A stretch of DNA of 64,000 nucleotides from Tragulus kanchil (Eukaryota > Chordata > Mammalia > Artiodactyla > Tragulidae). The stretch lies in the NCBI GenBank assembly GCA_022376925.1, contig JAIOJX010000026.1:198004400-198068399 (forward strand). The letters are read 5' to 3'. Below, one piece after another: positions 1 to 12,904 of the stretch. The notes beneath the pieces are model-generated. The model ran no database searches. It saw only the letters and a program-made list of their open reading frames with translations, and was not told the origin of the DNA. The first letter of the stretch is position 1. Every line of letters starts with the position of its first letter. A program made the translations under genes and the position numbers.

Positions 1-149
1 AATGTAGAAAACTGGTGAATACAGAATGATACAAAGCAGAAATAATGCATGATACTGAATTACCACACATAGGAATTAACATCTGTGTTACCTTTACATG
101 TGTACTTATGGATTTTGATTGTGATGGCATTTTTATATAAAATTTGTTT

Positions 150-360
150 AATTAATTTATTTTGGGCTGCACTGGGTCTTCGTTGCCACACATGGGCTTC
201 AGTAGTTGTAGCACATGGGCTCTAGAGCTCTGGCTCAGTACTGTGCCACATGTACTTGGTTGGCCCACTGCATGTGGAATCTTACTGGACCAGGGATCTA
301 ACCTGTGTCCCTCCATCAGCAGGCAGATTCTTAACCACTGGACCACAAGGGACGTCCCAG
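150..360 (-). mobile_element. CHR-2-type tRNA-derived SINE
   Basis: On the minus strand the head gacgtcccttgtggtccag is followed by a B-box-like stretch, then a body ending in gaagacccagtgcagccc and an A/T-rich tail. This is the common cetartiodactyl tRNA-Glu-derived SINE. It lies in the 3' flank of RFX6. Confidence 0.85.
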
Positions 361-984
361 GAAACAATTCTTAAAAATAAGTGTAGCTGATGATGGTATT
401 AAACGTCTCAAGCTCCTTTTGGTAAAATTAAAGATGCTGTCACCTTTAATTCATGCTGGAATGGCACTGCCTCTCCAGAGGGTTCTGGTTGTCACAAGGC
501 TGTTTTCGGGGAGTGTGCTACATTGGTTTGAGGTCAGGAATATTAAATCCTGCAGGATACTCAGACTAGTCCTATGAAACAAAGAACTGCCCTTCCTGAA
601 AGCCAATGGTGCTTGCATGTAGAAATACTATTATGCCTCTCATAGCGGTAAACCCAAGCCCACTACCTGGAGAAAAGAACAAGTTAGTCTACTTCTTGTC
701 AAAATTTAGCACCTTCTTATGTGCACATGAAACCCAGACACCGCTCACTTGTCTTCTGAGCTTCTCCTTGCTCCGATCATTTCCCCTTGCCTTAAAAGGA
801 CAGGGGGGAGTATCAATATAGGGTCAACTATTTACACTGATCTCTGCAAATAGTGTGAGGGAAAACTTTAGAACTACCAGTGACATATTCTTTTTTGTTC
901 CTTCTATCTAGTCAGTCACCAATCCTGCAATGCAGTCTTTGAAATGATGCTCCTGTTTCTTGGAAATTGCGCTTGTGCTTTTGG
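361..984. other. RFX6 downstream flank, no feature seen
   Basis: The sequence is AT-rich and single-copy in this window. Short open frames are present but none has a recognisable protein or splice signals. Confidence 0.6.
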
Positions 985-1225
985 CTGAGGAGTCCGCCTT
1001 GCATTGCAAGGGGTACTTATTTGATCCCTGGCCTGGGAAGATCCCACCTGCTGTGGAGCAGCATGGACCCGTGTGTCCAATTATGAGTCAGTGCTCTGGA
1101 GCGCATGCACCCAGAGCGGAGCTCTGAACCAAGAGAGGCCACTGCCGTGGGAGGCCCACACAGGCCAAAGAATGACGATGGATGAAAACAAATAAATAGA
1201 AAACCAAAAAAAGAGGCCAAAGGTT
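985..1225 (+). mobile_element. Young tRNA-derived SINE (shared-tail family), 5' truncated
   Basis: The copy starts within the A-box region (gagtccgccttgcattgcaa), has a B-box-like stretch, the middle block ggaagatcccac, and the family tail with caaagaatgacgatggatg and a run of A/T. It belongs to the family described at 16529. Confidence 0.85.
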
Positions 1226-1972
1226 TTTTTTTAATGAGAAAAAAAAACTTATTAAAGATATCAGCACTGTCTTTTTCATATTTGTCTTTTCATTGTGTCT
1301 GATGCAAAACAGGTGCTGAATATGTACTTAATTACTATATAATGGAAATTTGGTTCTCATAGATTTATCCTCAAATACTTCTTAAAACTGTTTTGTTCCT
1401 CCTTCAGTCCAAGTCCTTTTTAATTTCATTTCCTTTGTACTCTGATGATATTACCATAGCAAAGTATAGGACACATAGTTTTCTACTCCTCATGATTTGT
1501 TGTTGTTGCAAAATACTTCTGCTAACTAACTAGCTCATATACTACATGCTTGCAAATGGTAGCAACACTCTAACAAGTCCACAGATAACTGTTTATTGCT
1601 TGCTGAAAACAATCTCACAGTTTGTCTTTACCAAATTACATCATGATGTAAAATAGGTGTTTGTGGCTTACACATCCTTTAAAATATACCCAGGACTTAG
1701 AGTATAACCCTATGATTAATAAAAATAATAGAAGACCTGTCATAAGACTACAGGGAAAGCCTGTAAAGTTGATGGAAGTTTCCCATTATAGGCCATGAGT
1801 CTTACAACAGATCTTTCAGTTAAGACGTATGGAAACAGAAAAAGAAAAAGCTAGAAAGATGATGTAAAAAAATCGTATTAGTTTATATGTAATGAATCCT
1901 TCACTTCTGAATTTGTTTTTGCATCCAGATGATCCTTGAACACTCATTCACTGTCAGTTTCTAAGTGAAGTA
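1226..1972. other. RFX6 downstream flank, no feature seen
   Basis: AT-rich single-copy sequence without a recognisable gene or repeat. The unduplicated 3' flank ends here, at the left edge of D1. Confidence 0.55.
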
Positions 1973-2196
1973 CTTAGTTAAAGACTGCGTCCATGTCTGC
2001 AGAAGTTCAGTCTGTAAGTCACTATTCCATTGTATTTATATGCATGCATTTGATATGCAAATGTTCTAGAATTATTGTTTTGACCAACCAGCTTTTAAAT
2101 TTGATATACAAAGGAACTTTGCTTGCTAATCCCCAGAATTCTTTAGAAACAGTACCAGCCTTGAGAGCAACCATGCCTTTAAAAATATTTCCATAC

Positions 2197-2836
2197 TTTA
2201 TTTCTTCCTATATTTTTTAAATAAAGAAGGAAAGCATTTTTAATCTCTATTCAGTTACATAGAATTGGAATACTGCTATATAACATAAATCATCATACTA
2301 ATGCACAGGAATAGAAAGTTAAGCCAGTTTGGTTGAGGCTGAATTGAATTAAGTCTTGATCCTGTAAACATTTCCATAGGAGGTAGCCATACACATTTGA
2401 CTTGCTGTCAAATAAGGGATAGTAAACAATGATTCTGTGATCCTAATAAATTAGAAGTTTCTTAAAGGCATTAAATAAATGTTTCTCTTTTTTAGAAACC
2501 AAAAATGAAACAGTACACAGACTTTCAATAAATTAAGAGGTGAAATATTAAATCTTCATAGTTTAAATGTCTACATCTTCAAACCTGCACTACTTCCATT
2601 TGATAATGCTTGATACTATAATTAATAATGAGACCACATTCTGGACAATTTGTGTGCAAGGCAAATTCTGCAAGTATTTCCATTCACTATGGAATTGTCC
2701 ATAGCTTTATACCAGTGACCTGAAAAACAAAATCCTGCCACTGTATATTCCATTTCCTTTCTCTGATGGCAGTCTGAGTAGAGAGGATTTGAGGGGCAGA
2801 GAATTTTCGTTTCAACCTCCACCCAGCATTGTTGGT
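2197..2836 (-). other. RFX6: RFX6 3' UTR with candidate poly(A) signal
   Basis: After the stop at 2837 the transcript strand has no long open frame. An AATAAA hexamer (TTTATT on the plus strand at 2197-2202) lies about 635 bases downstream of the stop and is my candidate cleavage signal. The UTR length is an inference. The same UTR, with the same hexamer, is repeated at about 3299-3938. No UTR follows the third exon copy. Confidence 0.55.
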
Positions 2837-3085
<249 letters not shown>

Positions 3086-3938
3086 TTAAAGACTGCCATG
3101 CCAGAAGTTCAGTCTGTAAGTCACTATTCCATTGTATTTATATGCATGCATTTGATATGCAAATGTTCTAGAATTATTGTTTTGACCAACCAGCTTTTAA
3201 ATTTGATATACAAAGGAACTTTGCTTGCTAATCCCCAGAATTCTTTAGAAACAGTACCAGCCTTGAGAGCAACCATGCCTTTAAAAATATTTCCATACTT
3301 TATTTCTTCCTATATTTTTTAAATAAAGAAGGAAAGCATTTTTAATCTCTATTCAGTTACATAGAATTGGAATACTGCTATATAACATAAATCATCATAC
3401 TAATGCACAGGAATAGAAAGTTAAGCCAGTTTGGTTGAGGCTGAATTGAATTAAGTCTTGATCCTGTAAACATTTCCATAGGAGGTAGCCATACACATTT
3501 GACTTGCTGTCAAATAAGGGATAGTAAACAATGATTCTGTGATCCTAATAAATTAGAAGTTTCTTAAAGGCATTAAATAAATGTTTCTCTTTTTTAGAAA
3601 CCAAAAATGAAACAGTACACAGACTTTCAATAAATTAAGAGGTGAAATATTAAATCTTCATAGTTTAAATGTCTACATCTTCAAACCTGCACTACTTCCA
3701 TTTGATAATGCTTGATACTATAATTAATAATGAGACCACATTCTGGACAATTTGTGTGCAAGGCAAATTCTGCAAGTATTTCCATTCACTATGGAATTGT
3801 CCATAGCTTTATACCAGTGACCTGAAAAACAAAATCCTGCCACTGTATATTCCATTTCCTTTCTCTGATGGCAGTCTGAGTAGAGAGGATTTGAGGGGCA
3901 GAGAATTTTCGTTTCAACCTCCACCCAGCATTGTTGGT

Positions 3939-4328
<390 letters not shown>

Positions 4329-4349
4329 TCAAACCTAAATTCAGACAAC

Positions 4350-5050
4350 TCTATCACCAAAATCTACCCCCATCCACTTCCTCTTTCCATCTGCATCTTC
4401 TCAGTTGGAGTTCAAATGACTATCATCCCTTTACCTGGACCATCACAGCAGCCTCCTAACTATCTCAGGACCCTCACCTTTGTTTGCTGCACTTTCACCC
4501 TGCAGAGAGGATAATCTTGGCCAGGATAATCTTGCCGAAAGTGTACATCAAATTGCCCCTTTTCTTAAGGGCTACAATGACTTTCTGTTACTCTTAGAAC
4601 AAAATCCAAGATCTTTGCTGTAGTTCAATGCACCCTAGTAGAATTGGTCTCTGCCTTTTGATTAATTTTTCTCCCTTCTCTTCATTTACCATGCTCAAAA
4701 CACATGAACTTTTTTTCTACCCATTGAACCCAAAGTATTCTCATTTCAGAGGTCAGGTAGCTTGCCATTCCTTCTGCCTGGAACTTGCACCATTAGATCT
4801 TCACATCACTGTCTCCTTCTTATCACTCAGGTTTCAACTCAAATGTTTCTGCCTCAGGCTTCCTTTCTCAACTACCTTCCCTAAATCAGCTTGTCCATTA
4901 CTATCTGTCATTTTACCTTAGCATTGAATTGACCTGAGGGTATCTGAAATTATCTTTTTTAATGCATTGTTAAAATATTTTCATTGCCTTAACTCTCCCT
5001 ACTGGAATGTAAAATTCTTAACAAGCAGGAACTCGGTCCTGATCACCACC
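4350..5050 (+). mobile_element. L2-like LINE relic, copy 1
   Basis: The order of features resembles the 3' part of L2: a C/T-rich stretch (tgttactcttagaacaaaatcc), then a block like ctggaacttgcaccattaga, a block like tttcaactcaaatgtttctg, and a terminal ccctactggaatgtaaaatt. It is ancient and diverged. It is duplicated with D2 at about 5527-6225. Confidence 0.6.
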
Positions 5051-5115
5051 ATTACTGCACAACTAAAGTGAGGAAAATTTGGTTCTCAGAATTTTCTAAT
5101 GGTCACTTGTCTGGT

Positions 5116-5505
<390 letters not shown>

Positions 5506-6406
5506 TCAAACCTAAATTCAGACAACTCTATCACCAAAATCTACCCCCATCCACTTCCTCTTTCCATCTGCATCTTCTCAGTTGGAGTTCAAATGACTAT
5601 CATCCCTTTACCTGGACCATCACAGCAGCCTCCTAACTATCTCAGGACCCTCACCTTTGTTTGCTGCACTTTCACCCTGCAGAGAGGATAATCTTGGCCA
5701 GGATAATCTTGCCGAAAGTGTACATCAAATTGCCCCTTTTCTTAAGGGCTACAATGACTTTCTGTTACTCTTAGAACAAAATCCAAGATCTTTGCTGTAG
5801 TTCAATGCACCCTAGTAGAATTGGTCTCTGCCTTTTGATTAATTTTTCTCCCTTCTCTTCATTTACCATGCTCAAAACACATGAACTTTTTCTACCCATT
5901 GAACCCAAAGTATTCTCATTTCAGAGGTCAGGTAGCTTGCCATTCCTTCTGCCTGGAACTTGCACCATTAGATCTTCACATCACTGTCTCCTTCTTATCA
6001 CTCAGGTTTCAACTCAAATGTTTCTGCCTCAGGCTTCCTTTCTCAACTACCTTCCCTAAATCAGCTTGTCCATTACTATCTGTCATTTTACCTTAGCATT
6101 GAATTGACCTGAGGGTATCTGAAATTATCTTTTTTAATGCATTGTTAAAATATTTTCATTGCCTTAACTCTCCCTACTGGAATGTAAAATTCTTAACAAG
6201 CAGGAACTCGGTCCTGATCACCACCATTACTGCACAACTAAAGTGAGGATTGGCACAACATAGTAGGTTCTCAGAATTTTTCACTAACTGGCTCACTATC
6301 ACTACATTTCCTGCATTTTTGGTTACTGCTTTCTCAGTACTGTTTTTCTAAGTATCACCATCTCTATTACTAAAATTAGGTTTATAACTAAGGAAATTTA
6401 ATTATA

Positions 6407-6479
6407 GGTCCTAAACTCCGGGATTGGCAGACGGGTTCTCATCCACTGAGCCACAAGGGAAGCCCGGTCCTAAACTCCG
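6407..6479 (-). mobile_element. Head-only SINE insertion flanked by 14-base target duplications
   Basis: A 45-base minus-strand SINE head (the complement of 6421-6465, beginning gggcttcccttgtggctcag) stands alone between two exact 14-base copies of ggtcctaaactccg (6407-6420 and 6466-6479). No SINE body or A-rich tail is present. The repeats look like target-site duplications, yet the missing part is the 3' end, the reverse of normal 5' truncation. Confidence 0.8.
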
Positions 6480-6700
6480 TTGTGGTACTTCTCAGGTGGC
6501 TCTGTGGTAAGGATCCTGCCTGCCAATCCAGGAGACTTGGGTTCAATCCCTAGGTGATGAAGGTCCCCTGGAGTAGGAAATGGCAACTTGCTCTAGTATT
6601 CTTGTCCGGAAAATTCCATGGACAGAGGAACCTAGTGGGCTACAGTTCATGGGCTCACAAAAAGTTGTACACGACTTAGCAACTGAGAACAGCACATGAC
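6480..6700 (+). mobile_element. Bov-tA type SINE
   Basis: A tRNA-like head (ctcaggtggctctgtggtaa) is followed by the Bov-A monomer (gtaggaaatggcaacttgct, then gacagaggaacctagtgggc). The element continues without a break into about 85 bases also found after the copy at 27731. Confidence 0.9.
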
Positions 6701-6888
6701 TGAATGCCTGTCATTAGGTAAGCATAGACATTTTGCTTTGACACAGAAGTATTAAATTCACCTAATTCAGAGCTCAGATTAGAATTGGACACAACTGTGC
6801 AACTAAGCATGTACATATATGTCCCTTGTGGTACTCACTCAACTTGCTCTGTTCCCTCTTTTCACCCTGAAGCCTTCTTTGCAATTCA

Positions 6889-7198
6889 CTTTTTTTTTTA
6901 AAGATTTATTTATTTATTTATTTATTTGGGTGGGGATGGGGAGGGAGGGGAGCAGGCGGGCCACTTCTATTGGTCTTTCATTTGTCTATTTTCATCCATC
7001 TTTGTTCTTTGGCCCATGTGGGCCTCTCATCGTGGTGGCCTCTGTTGTCGCAAAGCACGGGCTCTGGGCGCATGCACTCCAGAGCTCCGGCTTGGTAATT
7101 GGACACATCGGTCCAGCCGGATCTTCCCAGTCCAGGGATGGAACCGGCGCAGTGTCCTTACCCACTGGACCACCAGGGAAGCCCTGCAATTCACTTTT
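6889..7198 (-). mobile_element. Young tRNA-derived SINE (shared-tail family)
   Basis: On the minus strand the head is gggcttccctggtggtccag, with an A box and a B-box-like stretch (tggactgggaagatccgg region), the family middle, and a tail ending in an (AAAT)n run. It is flanked by tgcaattcactttt at 6879-6892 and 7185-7198, a target-site duplication. Confidence 0.92.
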
Positions 7199-8156
7199 AA
7201 GTCAGCTCTGACAACTAAAGCTTAGAGTCTATTCTACACCCAAACTATTCCATAAAGGTGCCCACTATCTTTTCACAGAAACAGAACTAATAGTAACAAT
7301 AGCAACATAGTACATTTTAGTCTCACAGCGAGGGAACTTCCTGAAGTAGAATTTTCTACTTGATTAGAGTAACCCAGAAGCAATGACCATCTGCAGATAG
7401 CATGAGACAGCTCAGGACTGTCTGTGATGGTCATAGGAACTGAAGAAGTGCTTCCAATTGAATTATTGGAAAAACACACTGAGTGAAGACAGATGGACTT
7501 TATTCTGTTTTCTCTTATGCTCTGTTTAGGTGTTGATGTCCTCTACTTATGCTAATCTGAAATCAATTCCATTGGAAGATTTCAATCATCTCATATAAAC
7601 ATTAACACTATAACCACTCTGATACTTACATGGATATATACTTTCCCTGTGATAGTTTATTAGCAGGTTTAGAAACTAATCTATGCTTTTGTTTCTGCCC
7701 CCTTTTTTCAACTCACTGATATATAGAGATCCTGCTATGTGGCAGACATTTTGCTGAGTGCTGGTGATAGAAGTGGCAGTATTCTCTCAAGGACAGCAAC
7801 CTGGTTGGAATAAGATGCAAGGGGATTTCATGGCAAGCCTATAGTTTTGCTCATTTTTACTTAAAATGTATGTTATAGTCTAAGAAAGCAACATTTTCTA
7901 CAGAGGTGTCTAATTACATTTTACATACTATTGAGAAAGTGATAGTAACCTTTATCACAGGTCAGTGTTTTTTAAAACCTGGAGTGGTTTTATGATACTG
8001 ATGGAGATTATGGTATCCAAAGACAGCCCTTGGCACTGGCCCTGCTTCCAACAGTGAACAAGAGAAAGTGAGTAAAAGATAGCATTAATGCCCTTGTAAA
8101 ACGTACAGTTTTTAGATTACTTTTGATAGGTTCTATGAATATTTTCATACAAATTA
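7199..8156. other. Intron 18, mostly unremarkable
   Basis: Single-copy intron of RFX6. The stretch near 7715-7770 resembles an old MIR or L2 fragment, but not firmly. No other feature was seen. Confidence 0.5.
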
Positions 8157-8374
8157 GATGCCAGAGACTCTTTTTGGAAAGAATAACAGATCTAGCAGTA
8201 GTTTGCATGGTGACATGTATATTGAGAAATGGTAGACTGTTCCTAACAGGTTCAAAAACATACCTTTAGATCAAAAGTAATAAGCAAATGATGGGAACAT
8301 GAGTGCTGAGTCAATACTGTTTGTCCAAGGTTAACAACTTCTTAAAAATATCTTCTAAAACTAATACAATTTAC

Positions 8375-8587
8375 CTACTACGGGAGTTCGACATGCAACT
8401 GAAGGTGGTGTGTCTGCATAGAATGAGCTGGTCTGCTTTCTACTACCATCATCTAAAATGTTGAGTGGATCATGAATGTCACCATAGGGAGGCAGGGAGC
8501 GAACACTGCTGATGACGGAAACATGTTGATTCACCATCGATCCAAGTCTATGAGGCTCAGGGTAGTTGACGGTGCTCCCATAGTACC
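8375..8587 (-). CDS. RFX6: RFX6 exon 18, copy 1
   Basis: This 213-base exon has acceptor gtcatag before 8587 and donor gtaaat after 8375. It completes the Gly codon, then reads [20 protein letters not shown] and continues through [17 protein letters not shown] to CRTPVV, plus one base of an Ala codon finished in exon 19. It belongs to the C-terminal low-complexity region. The exon is repeated 1090 bases to the right. Confidence 0.95.
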
Positions 8588-9464
8588 CTATGACAGAGAG
8601 TGTGGAGAAAGCAGAGTTAATGTATCGCAAATAATGTTCCAGGAAGAAAAATGACAGGCCACGGTAACAGGATAGACCCTAGAGATATCCTAGTCTATAT
8701 ATTACATTGACATCAACATTTACAGTACGGGTGGATGTGTGTTTATATATGGATATGGTTCACTACGTTATTTTTTTGTTTGGAAAATATGTAGGAGTTA
8801 TCATATTATTATTTTTGAGATATAAAACTACACCTCTCTTGAATTTTGCTTCTCTAAATTAATAGGATCTTATGATGCCTATGAAGAAAAAAAGCACAGT
8901 TAGCCATTCACAATTTACTTGTCAAATACTGGTTTTATTTACAGATTCATGTTTCTGGGAGAAGGACTGGCCTATGCTGAGGAGAGAAACACCAGAGCAG
9001 CCTCTGCATTAGAGCCTACTTTGGTGACTCAGTAAGTCCACAGAGTTTGCCAACTCAGTAGCGCCACATGTTTTATCAGCCCAAAGGAAGCACTGTCTGG
9101 GTCCTAATCATTAAGATCTGCTGTTGTTAGTTCTCCAGAAGCAACGTTATTCACTATTCACAAATAGATTCAAAGGAAGAGCATTCTTCTTTGGGCTAAC
9201 ATATGTTTGACATAACATTTTCATCCTGTGTGGCAATTAGAAGGGCAAATTAAATAAAGCGATGCCAGAGACTCGAAAATGACAGCAGTAGTTTGCATGG
9301 TGACATGTATATTGAGAAATGGTAGACTGTTCCTAACAGGTTCAAAAACATACCTTTAGATCAAAAGTAATAAGCAAATGATGGGAACATGAGTGCTGAG
9401 TCAATACTGTTTGTCCAAGGTTAACAACTTCTTAAAAATATCTTCTAAAACTAATACAATTTAC

Positions 9465-9677
9465 CTACTACGGGAGTTCGACATGCAACTGAAGGTGGTG
9501 TGTCTGCATAGAATGAGCTGGTCTGCTTTCTACTACCATCATCTAAAATGTTGAGTGGATCATGAATGTCACCATAGGGAGGCAGGGAGCGAACACTGCT
9601 GATGACGGAAACATGTTGATTCACCATCGATCCAAGTCTATGAGGCTCAGGGTAGTTGACGGTGCTCCCATAGTACC
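9465..9677 (-). CDS. RFX6: RFX6 exon 18, duplicate copy
   Basis: This copy is identical to 8375-8587, including both splice sites. At 213 bases (71 codons) a second copy would keep the frame and lengthen the protein by 71 residues, so a gene predictor could accept it silently. The right flank of this copy continues cleanly towards exon 17. Confidence 0.92.
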
Positions 9678-10530
9678 CTATGACAGAGAGTGTGGAGAAA
9701 GCAGAGTTAATGTATCGCAAATAATGTTCCAGGAAGAAAAATGACAGGCCACGGTAACAGGATAGACCCTAGAGATATCCTAGTCTATATATTACATTGA
9801 CATCAACATTTACAGTACGGGTGGATGTGTGTTTATATATGGATATGGTTCACTACGTTATTTTTTTGTTTGGAAAATATGTAGGAGTTATCATATTATT
9901 ATTTTTGAGATATAAAACTACACCTCTCTTGAATTTTGCTTCTCTAAATTAATAGGATCTTATGATGCCTATGAAGAAAAAAAGCACAGTTAGCCATTCA
10001 CAATTTACTTGTCAAATACTGGTTTTATTTACAGATTCATGTTTCTGGGAGAAGGACTGGCCTATGCTGAGGAGAGAAACACCAGAGCAGCCTCTGCATT
10101 AGAGCCTACTTTGGTGACTCAGTAAGTCCACAGAGTTTGCCAACTCAGTAGCGCCACATGTTTTATCAGCCCAAAAGGAAGCACTGTCTGGGTCCTAATC
10201 ATTAAGATCTGCTGTTGTTAGTTCTCCAGAAGCAACGTTATTCACTATTCACAAATAGATTCAAAGGAAGAGCATTCTTCTTTGGGCTAACATATGTTTG
10301 ACATAACATTTTTCATCCTGTGTGGCAATTAGAAGGGCAAATTAAATAAAGCCACAAGAATTAGGGATATACATATGTGTGGCAGAAATTAGCTCCAAAT
10401 ATCTAAGATTCCATGATCTTGAGAAAGCTCTATATAGCATGACATGCTGTTCACCAGAGGTGGAGCTCAATGTCTGGTTTTGCCTTACTCCCATCTCAAA
10501 AAAGGAAAAAATTCTTAAAAAATTCAATAC

Positions 10531-11043
10531 CGTTAGGTGAATTAGGAGGCAGGGTTGCTCCTTGGCAGGTGGCAGTCCCTGGGTTGCTCAGGAAATTGAA
10601 GCTTCCTGTATTTAAAAACTGCAGACTGTGTGAATCTTGACCATGTGGGGATGGTCCATAGCTGGAAGGTGGCCGAGAATTATATGGGGACCCAGCACAG
10701 CTGCCACTGAAGAAGTCTCTAGAAAGCTGCTGATCATTCCAGACCATGCATCGACTGTGCTCCGGGCGATGAGGATAGAGTCCTGACGGGGTGTGAGGCT
10801 GTGTCCTAAACACAGTTTGATAGTTAGAGTTGGTCCCGTAAAAGTCATGGCTGGCTTGAGGGAGAGTCGGATAAATAGGCTCTGAGTATGCTGAGCAGTG
10901 TGATGGGGCTGACAGTCCTGGGCCCACACTGGGAGGTCTCCCTGCCATGGGCCCCTGGTTAATGACGCTTCCTCGGCTTGCCATGGCTGGAGAAATGGGT
11001 GGTGTCATCAGATGACCCGAGTTCTGGGAAAGCTCCATTTGAC
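10531..11043 (-). CDS. RFX6: RFX6 exon 17 (largest coding exon)
   Basis: This 513-base exon has acceptor gtttccag before 11043 and donor gtattg after 10531. It starts [20 protein letters not shown] and ends LPPNSPN plus one base of a Gly codon. The exon is rich in Ser, Pro, Asn and Tyr and gives the presumed disordered C-terminal regulatory region. An open frame runs past both ends into intron (about 10496-11053), but the splice sites and phases set the limits given. Only one copy is present. Confidence 0.97.
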
Positions 11044-11794
11044 CTGGAAACAAGTAACCAGAGCATACACTAGTGGCAAATTAAAAACAGATGGGCTCAC
11101 ATTACTTAAAATTATGGAAAAGATTTATTAATATATCTTTTTCCCAACTTAGATCATTTCTAACCTCCAAAAATAACAGGACTGGGGGAACGACAAAACT
11201 TTAGGTTTAAAAAACATCATCACATGTTTGAGTTTTACGACTGTGTCGACTTTTGGATTTAGTGACCATCCAGGAGAGCCTGGGATGGCTTTATCCTTCC
11301 ATGGGTATAAAGATGATTAGAGCTCAAGCTTGGGAAGGGTAATGGGTATGCTGTTTACATTTTTCTGTAATTAAAAAACAAGTTGACTGCTAAATGGTCT
11401 GATGTTCAGTGTAAAAGAAATAGGCAATAATGTCAAAATGACCATAGCTCCAAGTAGCCAATTTAAAGCCTTGGGCAAATCCCACTGATGAGCAGTGAGT
11501 TATGAAAGAAAGCTACCAGCTCCTTGGGCCTCCAGTTTTCCGTGGATGGAATTAGGCCCCAGAACTATAAGGCCCTTGCAGGATTAAAATGCTATGTGTC
11601 CAAGGAAGTGAGGTATATAGAAAGATTTCAAAGGAGACATAAGGCAAAAAGCAGACCTAAAGTATTATTTAGTAGCTAATTTAAGCCAGAAACATTCAGA
11701 ATGACAAAAACGGTACCATAGACCAAAGAAAAAAATTATTATGATGGTTATCCTAAAATAGCTGAATCTATTGTTATAAAAATTTATTTAGTTA

Positions 11795-12255
11795 TTCGTG
11801 TTTGACAAATGAGGTGAAAATACAAAATGGGACAAAGACAGCCTCTTCAACGAATGGTTCTGGGAAAATTGGACAGCTACATGCAAAAAATGAAGTTGGA
11901 ACATTCCCTGACACCATACACGAAGATAAACTCAAAATAATTAAAGACCTCAATGTAAGACCAGAAACCATCAAACTCTTAGAGGAGAATATAGGCAAAA
12001 CACTCAAGGGCATAAACCAAAGCAAGATCTTCTATGACCCGCCTACTAGAATAGCAGAACTAAAAACAAAAATTAACATGTGGGACCTAATGAAACTTAA
12101 AAGGTTTTGTACAGCAAAAGAAATTATAGACAACCCACAGAATGGGAAAAAATAATAGCAAATGAAATAACAAAGAATTAATCTCCAAAATCTATAAGCA
12201 ACTCAGACAACTCAGCACTGGAAAAATGAACAAACCAATCAAAAAATGGGAAAAA
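11795..12255 (+). mobile_element. L1 ORF2 fragment, left duplicate copy
   Basis: The fragment encodes KDLNVRPETIKLLEENIG and INMWDLMKLKRFCTAKEIID, which are hallmarks of the region just before the C-terminus of L1 ORF2. An upstream part is in a different frame and has a stop, so it is dead. It is followed by a SINE cut at 12387. This is the left D4 copy of 12905-13365. Confidence 0.9.
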
Positions 12256-12387
12256 TGGCTTCCCTGGTGGTCCAGTGGGTAAGGACACTGCCTTGCAGTG
12301 CAAGGAGCGCTGGTTTGATCCCTGGCCTGGGAAGATCCCACGTGCCACGGAGTGGCTGGACTGATGTGTCCAATTACCGAACCAGAG
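12256..12387 (+). mobile_element. Partial copy of the SINE at 13366 (D4 seam)
   Basis: The head and about half of the body are present (from ggcttccctggtggtccag to ccgaaccagag). The element stops abruptly at the duplication seam. It is not an independent insertion. Confidence 0.9.
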
Positions 12388-12904
12388 CCTGGGATGGCTT
12401 TATCCTTCCATGGGTATAAAGATGATTAGAGCTCAAGCTTGGGAAGGGTAATGGGTATGCTGTTTACATTTTTCTGTAATTAAAAAACAAGTTGACTGCT
12501 AAATGGTCTGATGTTCAGTGTAAAAGAAATAGGCAATAATGTCAAAATGACCATAGCTCCAAGTAGCCAATTTAAAGCCTTGGGCAAATCCCACTGATGA
12601 GCAGTGAGTTATGAAAGAAAGCTACCAGCTCCTTGGGCCTCCAGTTTTCCGTGGATGGAATTAGGCCCCAGAACTATAAGGCCCTTGCAGGATTAAAATG
12701 CTATGTGTCCAAGGAAGTGAGGTATATAGAAAGATTTCAAAGGAGACATAAGGCAAAAAGCAGACCTAAAGTATTATTTAGTAGCTAATTTAAGCCAGAA
12801 ACATTCAGAATGACAAAAACGGTACCATAGACCAAAGAAAAAAATTATTATGATGGTTATCCTAAAATAGCTGAATCTATTTTTATAAAAAATTTATTTA
12901 GTTA

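Larger units (their letters stand above)
8157..10352. repeat. ~1.09 kb direct duplication D3 (exon 18)
   Basis: Bases 8157-9260 are repeated at 9261-10352. The first 25-35 bases of the right copy are shortened by 14 bases relative to the left, then the copies align at an offset of 1090. The duplication contains exon 18 and flanking intron on both sides. Confidence 0.95.

Noticed and set aside
6819..7225. Open frames of 99-130 codons (also 13288-13746, 16522-16920, 48519-48983, 62464-62806, 63595-63933)
   Set aside because: They are translations of the same tRNA-derived SINE family in various frames (repeated phrases such as GPPGKP and CPYPLDHQG). They are not proteins.
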